Shown here: in pieces, positions 8,665 to 17,431 of the stretch
Layout: every line of letters begins with the position of its first letter
How positions within the stretch are numbered: the first letter of the stretch is position 1
Notes under the pieces: model-generated
The model's database searches: none
The model's input: only the letters and a program-made list of their open reading frames with translations
What the model was told of the DNA's origin: nothing
From: an uncultured Verrucomicrobia subdivision 3 bacterium
GTDB lineage: Bacteria > Verrucomicrobiota > Verrucomicrobiia > Limisphaerales > UBA8199
NCBI GenBank assembly: GCA_903913865.1
Contig: CAIWMU010000057.1
Location: 1-61,225, forward strand
Direction of reading: 5' to 3'
DNA: 61,225 nucleotides
Program-made: the position numbers and the translations under genes

Positions 8665-8729
8665 GCTCCATTTTCGTTCCATAGCGTTCTGTTTACAAGA
8701 TTTTCATTATTGGCGGTGTCAAATTCCGG

Positions 8730-8765
8730 GGAGGGATGGGGCCTCCACAAGGCCCACATCCCTCC
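8730..8765 (-). other. Intercistronic hairpin between LamG giant and pseudopilin genes
   Basis: The 14/15-base arms ggagggatggggcc (8730-8743) and ggcccacatccctcc (8751-8765) pair with one bulge around a seven-base loop. The element is in the 99-base gap after the LamG giant stop. There is no T run on the minus strand, so it may stabilise the upstream message or act as a weak rho-assisted stop. Confidence 0.55.
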
Positions 8766-8780
8766 ATTTACAACGGGCCT

Positions 8781-11700
8781 CTAACGCACCCGGAAGAACT
8801 TCTTCAGGGTGGCGGGGGTGGTGAAAGCCGGTGCGCTCGCGCCCGGCACCGGCGTCCAACCGGTCCCGGGATCGTTGGACCACTCAAGAGTTCCGGCGGT
8901 GTAGTGAAGGGTCACCTGGGACCCGCTGAGCGAGATGCCCAGCGTGATCCGCTTCACAGCGGAGGCCTGGCTTATTCCCTTGCCGTTCAGGCCGGACAGG
9001 TAGAGGCCCTGGATCTCGTCGCTGCTCAAAGCACGACTCCAAATGCCAATGTCATCAATCTTCCCCTGCCAATATGCAGGGGCGGCAGAATTTGGGCTTG
9101 TCCCGGTATCATCCGTTTTCACACCGATGCCCAGACTCGCCATGGGAGGGACCAGCAATGTGCCGTTGTAGGCCGCGGACGATGCCACCTGGATGCCGTT
9201 TCGATAAAGCACCATGTGGACACCATCCGCCACAAAAGCCACATGCTGCCAGCTCCCCAATGGCAGTGGTGTTGTATCCACAGCACTCACCGCGTTTCCG
9301 GCACCATCGGTGATGAAATTGCTGATCTCGCCACTCTCCCCGTAGAGTCCAAGATGGAACTGGCCCGGCAGTCCGGGGCCCCAGTTCTTCACGACACTGG
9401 CCCAGGCCGGTCTGGATGCCGCCCATACCCAGGCCGATACAGCCATCGTGTTGGTGGGTTTGAGGTAATCCGGGGCGATCACATGATTTTGGTTTGTCGG
9501 ATCAAAGCTCAAGGCACGGCCGGCAACACCGGGAACCCACTGGGAATCATCGCCGGGGAAGTTGTAAAGATTGCCCGCTTGTGAGAGCCCGGTGGAATCC
9601 TGGGCCACCGTGCCGGTTGTCTCATCGAATCTCCAGTTTCCAATCAGGTGGCTGGTCAGGGCCGCCGGTTGCACGATCACTGCCGCCCCCATACTGGTCA
9701 CGGTGCCCACTGGATTGACCACCACCAGTGAATAGGCCCCGGCATCGGACAGTTGTGCCCCCGTGATGGTCAGGGATTCCGACTGCGCCCCGCTGACACG
9801 GCCGCCGGTTGCCAGCGCCGTTGAATAATGCCGCCACTGGAACGTGTTGGACGTTCCCCCTGTCACAGCACTCAGGTGGATTGTCTCCCCCTCCAGGACG
9901 GTTACAGATACCGGGTTTGTGAGGATGGTGACGGGTTCGAAAAGGACGATATCCGCACCACTCAGGGATGAGGCGAGGTTCAAGGGATTCCCCGAATAGG
10001 CACCGTGCGGTTCAGAAATATCCTGGGTCCCGTTGCCGTTGTTGTCGAGGAAAGCAAACAGCGAATAATTTGCCCCGGCGGGAATGCCGGTGATGGCATA
10101 GGGGCCAACGCCCGGAAAGACATCCGGGTAAACCGCACCCTGGGCCGGGATGGAGGCGACATCGATGGTTGCTCCCCCCCGCAACTCCGCATGGTTCCCG
10201 TTGGGTGTCAGATCCTGGCCAATGCCATCATCAAAATTCCAGTAACCTTTCAGGCCCGCCTCAGAGCCGCTGAGGCCATCGCGTGCGTGGCTGCGGATAT
10301 CGGAGCGTGAGAGGGCTTTGCCCCAGATCGCGACTTCATCCAGCATGCCGTGCGCAAATTCCGCCACTCCCGCAAAGGTTCCGAGGAAGACTTGTGCACC
10401 AATGTTGGGAACTGCCGCGTCCGCGCTGTTCCGTTGCTCCACCAGCTCGCCGTCCAGATAACTGGCAAAGCCGTTGACTGTGTTGCGCTTCCAGGTCATC
10501 GCCACATGGTGCCAATTCCCATCCATCACCATGGAGGGTGGATTGGACACCTTGACGCCGGAGGTGCCACCGTCATGGCTCAGGATATCCAGCCCGGCCC
10601 CCCAACCCGCCACGATGTAACCCGGGCCGCCCTGCTGCCGCACAACCGAAAAGTTGCCCGACCCGCTGAACCAGTATTCGATGGAAAGTTCATCGCCCGA
10701 CAGATCCATCAGCGTGGTGGCCGCGTAGTTTGTCGCCGTATTGCCCAGGTTCAGAACCTTGTTATTGTTTCGCAGCTGTGAGACCAGGGTGTGGACCTGC
10801 CCCGTCCCCGTTCCTCCATAAATGAAATTGCCCGAGATGGTTTTAGGATCGGTCACCACATACAGCTGGGGGGCTTTGCTGGCCACGGAACCCTGGGCGT
10901 TGGCGATGGTGCAGGAGTAACCTCCCGCATCACCCGCCACCAGGCCGTTGATCTGCAGGTTCGCCGTCGTGGCTCCGCTGATCCGGGCATTGTTCACCAG
11001 CGGGGAGGCATCCCGATACCACTGATAACTCAAGTTCGGCGTTCCCTGAGCGGTGACTGAGAAACCAATGCTCCCGCCAAGGCCGGCGCGGTTGCCCGCA
11101 GGCGCCTGCGGTTGCCGGGTGATGTGGGGCGGCTCGGTGAGAGTGATGTCCACCCCTGACAAACTGCCACTCAACGTGAGCGGGTTCCCCGGATGGGATC
11201 CTGATGGCTCGCCAAACTGCCTGACACTGTCCCCGTTCACATCCATAAACGCGGTCACAGAATAGCCACTGCCGCCCGGCATTCCGGTGATCGTGTAAGG
11301 CCCCGGGCCGGCCACAGTGACCGTCTGGCTGTAGATGGGAATGTCGTCACTCACGATCGCAGCGTCCCCGATCGGGCTTCCAGCGAACCCGTTGGTCGTG
11401 GAGTCGTTATACGTCTCGTCGTCGAACTTCCAATATCCCACCAAACCGGCGGCTGTCGGCGAGATGGCCGAACTCCAGTTTGCGGCAATCTCCGACGCGG
11501 GCAGGGCCCGGTTCCAGATGGCAACTTCGTCCAGTTCCCCGATGGTGTATTCCCCGAGATTTGCCAGGGAACCCAGATAGACAGCCCCGTTTACATTCGG
11601 CAGATCGGTCGCTCCCACCGGCGCGCTGGCCTTGAGAGTGCCATCCACATAGCCTGCGAATGTTCCATTCCGCTTCCGGGTCATGATCACATGGTGCCAG

Positions 11701-12074
11701 TTCCCGTCGGTCACGCCAGTGACCGCACCGGCCAGCGCCCCGTCCGTGGATGAAAGGTGCCCGCCATTCCAACCGGCAATGATGTAACCGCTTGCCTGCT
11801 GTCGGACCGCTGACTGGACGGTGGCCCCCTTGAACCAGAATTGGATCGTCAATTCCGGGCCCGCCAGGCTGGTGAGTGAATCGATGCGAACCGTTCCCGC
11901 CCCGCTTAATTTCAACACCTTGTTGCCCGTGAACGACTGGCTGGCAGTGATCCGCACCGCCCCGGTCTGGCTGCCGGGGTAAAGGATGGTGCCTGAGATT
12001 TCGGCTGCAGAAGTGACGTTGCCACAGCAGGCAAGGATTGCCGCCAGGCTGGAGAAGAGAACAAGTTTCTTCAT
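8781..12074 (-). CDS. Giant secreted LamG/Ig-like repeat protein
   Basis: A 1097-residue secreted adhesin-like protein. The ATG at 12074 opens a Sec signal peptide (KKLVLFSSLAAILACCG, cut near TSAAE); the frame upstream is not signal-like. Three concanavalin-like LamG domains are visible from their GYWKFDD / GYWNFDD / GNWRFDE and DEVAIWNRAL / DDIGIWSRAL signatures. Two PYTITG-type blocks with the pattern FxDxNGD and two Ig-like domains (ITRQPQAPAG..., ILTNPVSVTV...) alternate with them. The last 50 or so residues form a beta-rich tail (LEWSNDPGTGWTPVPG ... KKFFRVR) similar in plan to other secreted proteins in this window. It starts a minus-strand carbohydrate operon and faces a divergent AraC regulator. 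Binding of polysaccharide or glycoprotein at the surface is likely; no catalytic site is recognised. Confidence 0.85.
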   Translation of the reverse strand: MKKLVLFSSLAAILACCGNVTSAAEISGTILYPGSQTGAVRITASQSFTGNKVLKLSGAGTVRIDSLTSLAGPELTIQFWFKGATVQSAVRQQASGYIIAGWNGGHLSSTDGALAGAVTGVTDGNWHHVIMTRKRNGTFAGYVDGTLKASAPVGATDLPNVNGAVYLGSLANLGEYTIGELDEVAIWNRALPASEIAANWSSAISPTAAGLVGYWKFDDETYNDSTTNGFAGSPIGDAAIVSDDIPIYSQTVTVAGPGPYTITGMPGGSGYSVTAFMDVNGDSVRQFGEPSGSHPGNPLTLSGSLSGVDITLTEPPHITRQPQAPAGNRAGLGGSIGFSVTAQGTPNLSYQWYRDASPLVNNARISGATTANLQINGLVAGDAGGYSCTIANAQGSVASKAPQLYVVTDPKTISGNFIYGGTGTGQVHTLVSQLRNNNKVLNLGNTATNYAATTLMDLSGDELSIEYWFSGSGNFSVVRQQGGPGYIVAGWGAGLDILSHDGGTSGVKVSNPPSMVMDGNWHHVAMTWKRNTVNGFASYLDGELVEQRNSADAAVPNIGAQVFLGTFAGVAEFAHGMLDEVAIWGKALSRSDIRSHARDGLSGSEAGLKGYWNFDDGIGQDLTPNGNHAELRGGATIDVASIPAQGAVYPDVFPGVGPYAITGIPAGANYSLFAFLDNNGNGTQDISEPHGAYSGNPLNLASSLSGADIVLFEPVTILTNPVSVTVLEGETIHLSAVTGGTSNTFQWRHYSTALATGGRVSGAQSESLTITGAQLSDAGAYSLVVVNPVGTVTSMGAAVIVQPAALTSHLIGNWRFDETTGTVAQDSTGLSQAGNLYNFPGDDSQWVPGVAGRALSFDPTNQNHVIAPDYLKPTNTMAVSAWVWAASRPAWASVVKNWGPGLPGQFHLGLYGESGEISNFITDGAGNAVSAVDTTPLPLGSWQHVAFVADGVHMVLYRNGIQVASSAAYNGTLLVPPMASLGIGVKTDDTGTSPNSAAPAYWQGKIDDIGIWSRALSSDEIQGLYLSGLNGKGISQASAVKRITLGISLSGSQVTLHYTAGTLEWSNDPGTGWTPVPGASAPAFTTPATLKKFFRVR

Positions 12075-12489
12075 GGTATTCGTGTTTTTGATGGGTTGAG
12101 CTTGTGAAGAAGTTAGCACAAAATGCCACAACGTTCTTTCAAATTTCAAGAATGGGAATTTTTGAACATCAGACTTCCACCCTCGGGGAGCCTGAGCCAC
12201 CAGGGCACATCTGGCAGATCGCCCGCAAATCCTTATGATTGAACACACAAAGGCCCGCGATCGTTTCAACCCCGAAATCGCCACTCTGACGGCAATTGAG
12301 CCAATTTTAAAGCCTCCGGCGGTATGGCGCTTGCGCTGCCAGCCCTTTTGCAACATCCAGGCGACCCGGCTTTCACACGGTCGGTGGTTGCATTCCTGAC
12401 TCGAGCCTCAGCCAAGGGCCCTTGATGCTTCGAAGAGAACAGCCGCAAGTTTTCAACATCACGATTTTTTGAACGTAATTGGCCAGAGG
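12075..12489. promoter_or_regulatory. Divergent intergenic region between LamG giant and araC-type gene
   Basis: About 415 bases without a gene separate the start codons of the LamG giant (minus) and the AraC-type regulator (plus). Both transcription units must start here, so it is the expected place for AraC-type operators. I could not identify convincing -35/-10 boxes or a clear operator repeat by eye. Confidence 0.5.
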
Positions 12490-13599
12490 ATGGTTTATGC
12501 TTCAAACGATATACCAACTGAACGACGCATGGCTGTTCCAACAAAACGGCGGGAAGAGGACTTGCGACCGGCGGTCTATTTCGATCTGGACAAGACCTAC
12601 CACGCGGATCGCTGCGAACCGCTGCGGGAGGCTGTGCGCCGGGGGGAGGTGCGCCTCTCCGCACTCGTCCGTCGCGGCTATCCCGGGCGCATCATTCCCG
12701 GGGCCATGTTGCCGGAGATTTCCACTGTCGGCTTCTGGGATGCCACGGTGGCCCAATCCTGGGGCCTCGACTGGCACCTGAACGAGGGAATAGAACTCAC
12801 CTACCTGGCACGGGGCAAAACGGATTTCCAGGTGGACAATGAACGGTTCAAGCTGGAGAGTGGACATCTCACAATCACCCGCCCCTGGCAGCGCCACCGT
12901 GTGGGCAATCCAAACGTGGGTCCCAGCCGGTTGTGCTGGCTCATTCTGGATGTGGGTGTGCGCCGCCCGGACCAGTCCTGGAAATGGCCGGAGTGGCTCG
13001 TCCTCTCGCCCGGGGATTTGCAGCGTCTCACCACCCTCCTGAGCCACAACGAGCAGCCTGTCTGGCGGGCCAACGATGAGATTGGCGCCTGCTTCGAAAA
13101 GCTCGCGACCCTTGTCCAGCAATCATCCATACCGAGTCTGGAGACCCGGCTCCGCTTTTACATCAACGAGCTGTTTATCTCCCTGCGCGAACTGCTGGAG
13201 CTGAGGGAGGTTCCGCTGAACCCCCATCTGAGCACCACCCGCCGCACCGTGGAGCTGTTTCTCAGCGAGCTTCCGAAGCATCTCGAAAATCGCTGGACCC
13301 TGCCTGAGATGGCGGCCCAATGCGGCCTCGCCTCGAGCGCATTCGCCGGTTACTGCCAAAGGATCACGAACCTCACCCCGGCAAAGTATCTAAACCACTG
13401 CCGGGTGCAGGCGGCAAAGGCGTTTCTCATCGCAAAGCCTGAATGGAGCATCACGGAGATCGCCATGGCCTGCGGATTCGACTCCAGCCAGTATCTTGCG
13501 ACCGTCTTCCGCACCAGTTCGGGTTTCACGCCAGGCGAATGGCGCAGGCGGGGGCTTGCCCCGGAACAGACGGGTCAGCAGTCACCTCCCACAAAATAG
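12490..13599 (+). CDS. AraC/XylS family transcriptional regulator
   Basis: A regulator of about 369 residues. The N-terminal half resembles a cupin sensor domain (LDWHLNEGIELTYLARGKTDFQV...), as in AraC-type sugar regulators. The C-terminal 100 residues carry the double helix-turn-helix: LPEMAAQCGLASSAFAGYCQ for the first, then ITEIAMACGFDSSQYLATVF and the PGEWRRR end. The start is uncertain: TTG at 12469, ATG at 12490 and ATG at 12529 are all in frame; 12490 is reported because it follows an agagg stretch. It is divergent from the LamG giant and its operon, and lies seven bases before a GxGYxYP hydrolase gene with which it is probably co-transcribed. It most likely activates both units on sensing a sugar; the inducer is unknown. 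Confidence 0.88.
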   Translation: MVYASNDIPTERRMAVPTKRREEDLRPAVYFDLDKTYHADRCEPLREAVRRGEVRLSALVRRGYPGRIIPGAMLPEISTVGFWDATVAQSWGLDWHLNEGIELTYLARGKTDFQVDNERFKLESGHLTITRPWQRHRVGNPNVGPSRLCWLILDVGVRRPDQSWKWPEWLVLSPGDLQRLTTLLSHNEQPVWRANDEIGACFEKLATLVQQSSIPSLETRLRFYINELFISLRELLELREVPLNPHLSTTRRTVELFLSELPKHLENRWTLPEMAAQCGLASSAFAGYCQRITNLTPAKYLNHCRVQAAKAFLIAKPEWSITEIAMACGFDSSQYLATVFRTSSGFTPGEWRRRGLAPEQTGQQSPPTK

Positions 13600-13606
13600 T
13601 GAAATC

Positions 13607-15970
13607 ATGACCATTCCTTCAGCCCTGTTCCGTTGTCTTGTCGCGGCGGTGGCGGTAAGCCTCTGGCACCCATTGCCGGCGCGGGCCTACAACCCGGCCA
13701 CCCGTTCCTATTTTCCGGTGCTCTCGCCGCCAAGGTCCCTGCTGGTGGCGAAGACCTGGTCGGGCCCCGGGGCAACCCCCATCGCCCTGAGTCCCAGCCC
13801 TGAGGTGGCGCGCGCGGAATTCATCCTCATGGAATCTCTGGCCGGAGTCCTGCTCAAGCAGACCAATGCCCAGAATATTTTCATCGAGCCCAACGTGGAT
13901 CACCGGATGATTTTGCAGGATCTGTTGAAGCGCCGGGGTGTCACCTATTCCTATTGGAGCGCTCCAGGAACCCCGTGGACTCTGGCTGCCCGATTTCAGA
14001 CGAACTTTCACAAGGGTTATGTTCGCTGCGATCTCGCATCCAATCCTGATTCCCTCAATATCGCCCGCATGGCCGCCTACAAATACGAGGCGGTGATCGT
14101 TGACGCGGTCGCGGAGACCAACGCCATCAGCCGGGGATGGACCAAGGTTTTTGAGTGCGCAGACAAGAACGACGACTGGTTTCACACCAACTGGTGGCCC
14201 ACATGGCCGATCCGGGATCTGGCACTCGAGCAGAACAATAATCCTGCCCTGCTTGGGGATGTTGTCTGCATGAATGACTATGCGGCCGCCACCGGTGTTC
14301 CCGTTTTCTTCGACGGTGCCTCGACTCCCCTGCGTCGCGCCTTCCTCAGCGAAATGCCGTCTGACGGCCTGCTTTTGGGCTGGCCCCTCTTCGACGAGTT
14401 GTCCTTCACCGAGGAAAACTCCCGGCACGACAAGTCGCTCGTCGCCGCCAACTGGTCGTTCAACCTTGCCCTGCTCTCCTCCTTTCGTGATGCAACCCAT
14501 CTTCCCATGGCACAGACCGCCTGCCCGGAGGGGACCGTTGCCGAAACGAACGTCCACTATGCCACCTTCATTTTTACGGATGGCGACAATGTGCAGTGGT
14601 TTCACAACGCTTTTCTCAGCAGCACAAACTGGTGGGGCAGCCCGGCTCGGGGTCTGGTCCCGGTGGGTTGGGGCCTGTCACCCTGTTTGCGCGACCTCTC
14701 CCCAACGATTGTGGAGCGGCTGTATGAGGAGGCCTCCATCACGCAGCCCGCGACGAACATTTTTGTGGCCATGTCTCCCATCGGCTACGCCTACCCATCA
14801 CTCATGTCTGCGGGTGCCCGTGCGACCAATGCCTCCCGGCTCTCCGGCTACCTTCGGGATCTGGGCCTCTCCTCGCTGGTGGTCCTCGATAAATCCGGAT
14901 TTGAGACCCCTTCCGTCTATGAGCCCTATCTGCAACAGGATACGCTCAATGCCATTTTCTATTGGGATGCCTTTGGGGATTACGCGAAATACAAGGGTGC
15001 GGTGCATTGGCTGGCGGGGAAGCCGGTCATCTCCGCCTTCACCACGCTATGGGGTGCGAATGGTCCGGTCCAGGTCGCCACGGCTCTGAACCAGCGGACC
15101 CGCAACCCATCAACCACAGAGGGCTATTCCATGGTCGCGGTTCATGCCTGGTCCCACACGGTGGACAGCATCCGGCAGTGCATGGCCCAACTGGATCCGC
15201 ATGTGAAGGTCGTGACTCCGGACGTCTTTGTGGCGCTGATGCGAAAGAACGCCCTCCCGGCCGCTGCGGAGCCTGTTATCAACCTCGATCTTGGCAATCT
15301 GTCGAGAGCCCCTTACGGAATTCCCGCTCCACCCCTGACCTTGAGCATCAACAACACCCTGCAGATGCTGGATGGCACCCCTTCAACCCGCTTCAGCGTG
15401 GGTGCCGCCTACGGTTTCGTGAACATGAATTTCCCTGCGACCGTCGCCTTTCCAGTGGATAACAGTTCACTGGAATTTGATTTGTGGGGGGATGCGAGCG
15501 GGGCGAGGATCCGATTGGAATTATGGTCCAATCAATGGGGGGCCTTCCTTTACTACGATGTGGAATTGAGCTTCACAGGATGGAGGCATTTCTCACTTCG
15601 CCTCGATGGATCGGACGGCCTTCAGGTCTATAACGCCACCCGTGAACAGATTGCCGGATCGATAAACATCTGGCAGGTGAGCGGTTCCTGGAACCAGAAA
15701 CCGGGACTGTTCCATCTGGACAACGTGCGGCTGATATGGCGGAAGCCGGTCTCCGCAGGTCCTCCACTCCAGGTGATTCCGGAAGGTGCCCTCCTGCGCT
15801 TCCAATGGCCGGCGCAATATTCCGGGTTCAGGCTCTCCTCCGCCCCGACTCTCTCAGGTCCGTGGATGATTGTCACCAACACGCCCCAGCGAATGGCCTG
15901 CGAGTTGGAGTTGCACCTGTCCCGCCCCGGCGGCCAGGCGTTTTATCGGCTTGCCCAGTTGGGACTTTGA
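13607..15970 (+). CDS. Secreted GxGYxYP family putative glycoside hydrolase
   Basis: A 787-residue secreted protein whose ATG at 13607 starts a signal peptide (FRCLVAAVAVSLWHPLPARA). It matches the GxGYxYP putative glycoside hydrolase families: the signature appears as SPIGYAYP (Gly-Tyr-Ala-Tyr-Pro at 392-396), and the conserved acidic motif TDGDNVQW at 324-331 is a candidate active-site loop. After residue about 600 a beta-sandwich, carbohydrate-binding-like region (SLEFDLWGDASGARIRLEL) follows. A short tail closes the protein (RLSSAPTLSGPWMIV ... AFYRLAQLGL), similar in plan to tails on other secreted proteins here. It follows the AraC-type regulator by seven bases. No member's substrate is known to me, so the glycosidase role is a family-level prediction. 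Confidence 0.85.
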   Translation: MTIPSALFRCLVAAVAVSLWHPLPARAYNPATRSYFPVLSPPRSLLVAKTWSGPGATPIALSPSPEVARAEFILMESLAGVLLKQTNAQNIFIEPNVDHRMILQDLLKRRGVTYSYWSAPGTPWTLAARFQTNFHKGYVRCDLASNPDSLNIARMAAYKYEAVIVDAVAETNAISRGWTKVFECADKNDDWFHTNWWPTWPIRDLALEQNNNPALLGDVVCMNDYAAATGVPVFFDGASTPLRRAFLSEMPSDGLLLGWPLFDELSFTEENSRHDKSLVAANWSFNLALLSSFRDATHLPMAQTACPEGTVAETNVHYATFIFTDGDNVQWFHNAFLSSTNWWGSPARGLVPVGWGLSPCLRDLSPTIVERLYEEASITQPATNIFVAMSPIGYAYPSLMSAGARATNASRLSGYLRDLGLSSLVVLDKSGFETPSVYEPYLQQDTLNAIFYWDAFGDYAKYKGAVHWLAGKPVISAFTTLWGANGPVQVATALNQRTRNPSTTEGYSMVAVHAWSHTVDSIRQCMAQLDPHVKVVTPDVFVALMRKNALPAAAEPVINLDLGNLSRAPYGIPAPPLTLSINNTLQMLDGTPSTRFSVGAAYGFVNMNFPATVAFPVDNSSLEFDLWGDASGARIRLELWSNQWGAFLYYDVELSFTGWRHFSLRLDGSDGLQVYNATREQIAGSINIWQVSGSWNQKPGLFHLDNVRLIWRKPVSAGPPLQVIPEGALLRFQWPAQYSGFRLSSAPTLSGPWMIVTNTPQRMACELELHLSRPGGQAFYRLAQLGL

Positions 15971-15976
15971 GAATGT

Positions 15977-17431
15977 CTACGGCTTCAGCGCCCGCACCGC
16001 ACAGGCGGCGAGATCAACCATGGGAGCCGGGAACATGCCGAGGAAGAACATTCCCGCCAGACAAATGTAGATGGCAAGCCTGGCCGGCAATGAAATCGGG
16101 ATGGGTGTCAGGTCGGGCGCCTCTTCAGACCAATAGATGGCGCGAATCACCCCAAAGTAATAATAGAACGAGATCACCACTCCGATGATGGCAACCCCGG
16201 CCAGGCACCAGTAATGGGAGTTGGTGCCAGCCTGTTCGATCACGGACTTGAGGAGGAGAAACTTCCCGAAAAAGCCGGCCAGCGGCGGGATACCGGCGAG
16301 CGAGACCATCGACAGGGTCATGGTGGTGGCCAGCAGGGGTGAGCGCTGATTCAGGCCCGCCAATCCGCTGATGTCATCGGTCTCAAGCTGCCTCAGGACC
16401 AGACAGATGACGATGAAGGCCGCCAGGACAGTGAACAGGTAGCCTCCGAGATAGTAGAGCACAGCCGCCTGACCCGCATGAGTGAGGGCGGAAATACCCA
16501 GCAGGAGATACCCGGCGTGGGAGATGCTCGAATAGCCCAGCAACCGCTTCAAATTGCGCTGGGGAATCGCACACAGATTGCCATAGAGAATCGTGGCACC
16601 TGAGATCATCATGATCAGGGAGGACCAGTTGGCTGCCACATCCGGCACTGCGATAAACAGGAAGCGCAACAGGAGCACAAAACCGGCCGCCTTCGAACCG
16701 ATGGCCAGAAAGGCCACCGCAGGGGTCGGTCCACCCTGGTAAACATCGGGTGCCCAGATTTGGAATGGAACCGCAGCGATCTTGAAACCGAGCCCCCCCA
16801 GAATCAGCAGGAGGCCAAAGAGGAAGATGGGGTTCTCACGATGCTCCAGGGCAACGGCGGCGATCTGGTTGAAATTGAAGTGGCCGCTGATGCCGCTGAC
16901 CAGGGCGATTCCAAACACCGTGAATCCGGTGGAGAGGGCGCCAATGATCAGGTATTTCACACCCGCCTCAAGGGAATCCACCCGCGACCGCTGAAAACTG
17001 GTGAGGATGTAGAAACTGATCGTGATCAGCTCCAGGGATACAAAAAGCAGGGAGAAATCATTCGCCGAAGCGGCGAGCAGCATTCCAGTCAGGGCAAACA
17101 GAATCAGGGCATAAAACTCCGAGGCACCGGCCTTGAAGTGGTCAGAGAACTCGACGGAGATCAGCAGGACAAGGATTGCGGCAAGGATGAAAAAGCGTTT
17201 GAAAAACAGGGCCAGACTGTCGAGAACGAACATGCCACCGAATGCTGTGGAGGCATCGGCAGCGGGAACGGGCACCTGGAAAATGCTGTAGAGGAGTATG
17301 CCGCCAAGACCGAGCGCGGCCAGATGACCGAACTTGCCGCGCAACGATGCCGGCGCCCAGAGATCGGCCAGCAGCAGCGCCAGACCGAGCGCCAGGACCA
17401 GAATTTCATGGGTGAGCAGATAAGTGTTCAT
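15977..17431 (-). CDS. nuoN: NADH-quinone oxidoreductase subunit N
   Basis: A 484-residue antiporter-like membrane subunit of respiratory complex I (ND2 family), one of three homologous proton-pumping subunits in the inner membrane. About 14 hydrophobic segments are seen, together with the typical motifs NDFSLLFVSLELITIS, KYLIIGALSTGF, FKIAAVPFQIWAPDVYQG and LLGYSSISHAGYLL, which include the conserved membrane Glu and Lys residues. The ATG at 17431 overlaps the nuoM stop (TGATG); a TTG one codon earlier is less likely. It is the last gene of the nuo operon and its stop faces that of the GxGYxYP gene only seven bases away, with no clear terminator between. Confidence 0.95.
   Translation of the reverse strand: MNTYLLTHEILVLALGLALLLADLWAPASLRGKFGHLAALGLGGILLYSIFQVPVPAADASTAFGGMFVLDSLALFFKRFFILAAILVLLISVEFSDHFKAGASEFYALILFALTGMLLAASANDFSLLFVSLELITISFYILTSFQRSRVDSLEAGVKYLIIGALSTGFTVFGIALVSGISGHFNFNQIAAVALEHRENPIFLFGLLLILGGLGFKIAAVPFQIWAPDVYQGGPTPAVAFLAIGSKAAGFVLLLRFLFIAVPDVAANWSSLIMMISGATILYGNLCAIPQRNLKRLLGYSSISHAGYLLLGISALTHAGQAAVLYYLGGYLFTVLAAFIVICLVLRQLETDDISGLAGLNQRSPLLATTMTLSMVSLAGIPPLAGFFGKFLLLKSVIEQAGTNSHYWCLAGVAIIGVVISFYYYFGVIRAIYWSEEAPDLTPIPISLPARLAIYICLAGMFFLGMFPAPMVDLAACAVRALKP

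Noticed and set aside
12075..12489. Specific AraC operator repeats in the divergent region
   Set aside because: No convincing direct repeats with AraC-like spacing were visible by eye.
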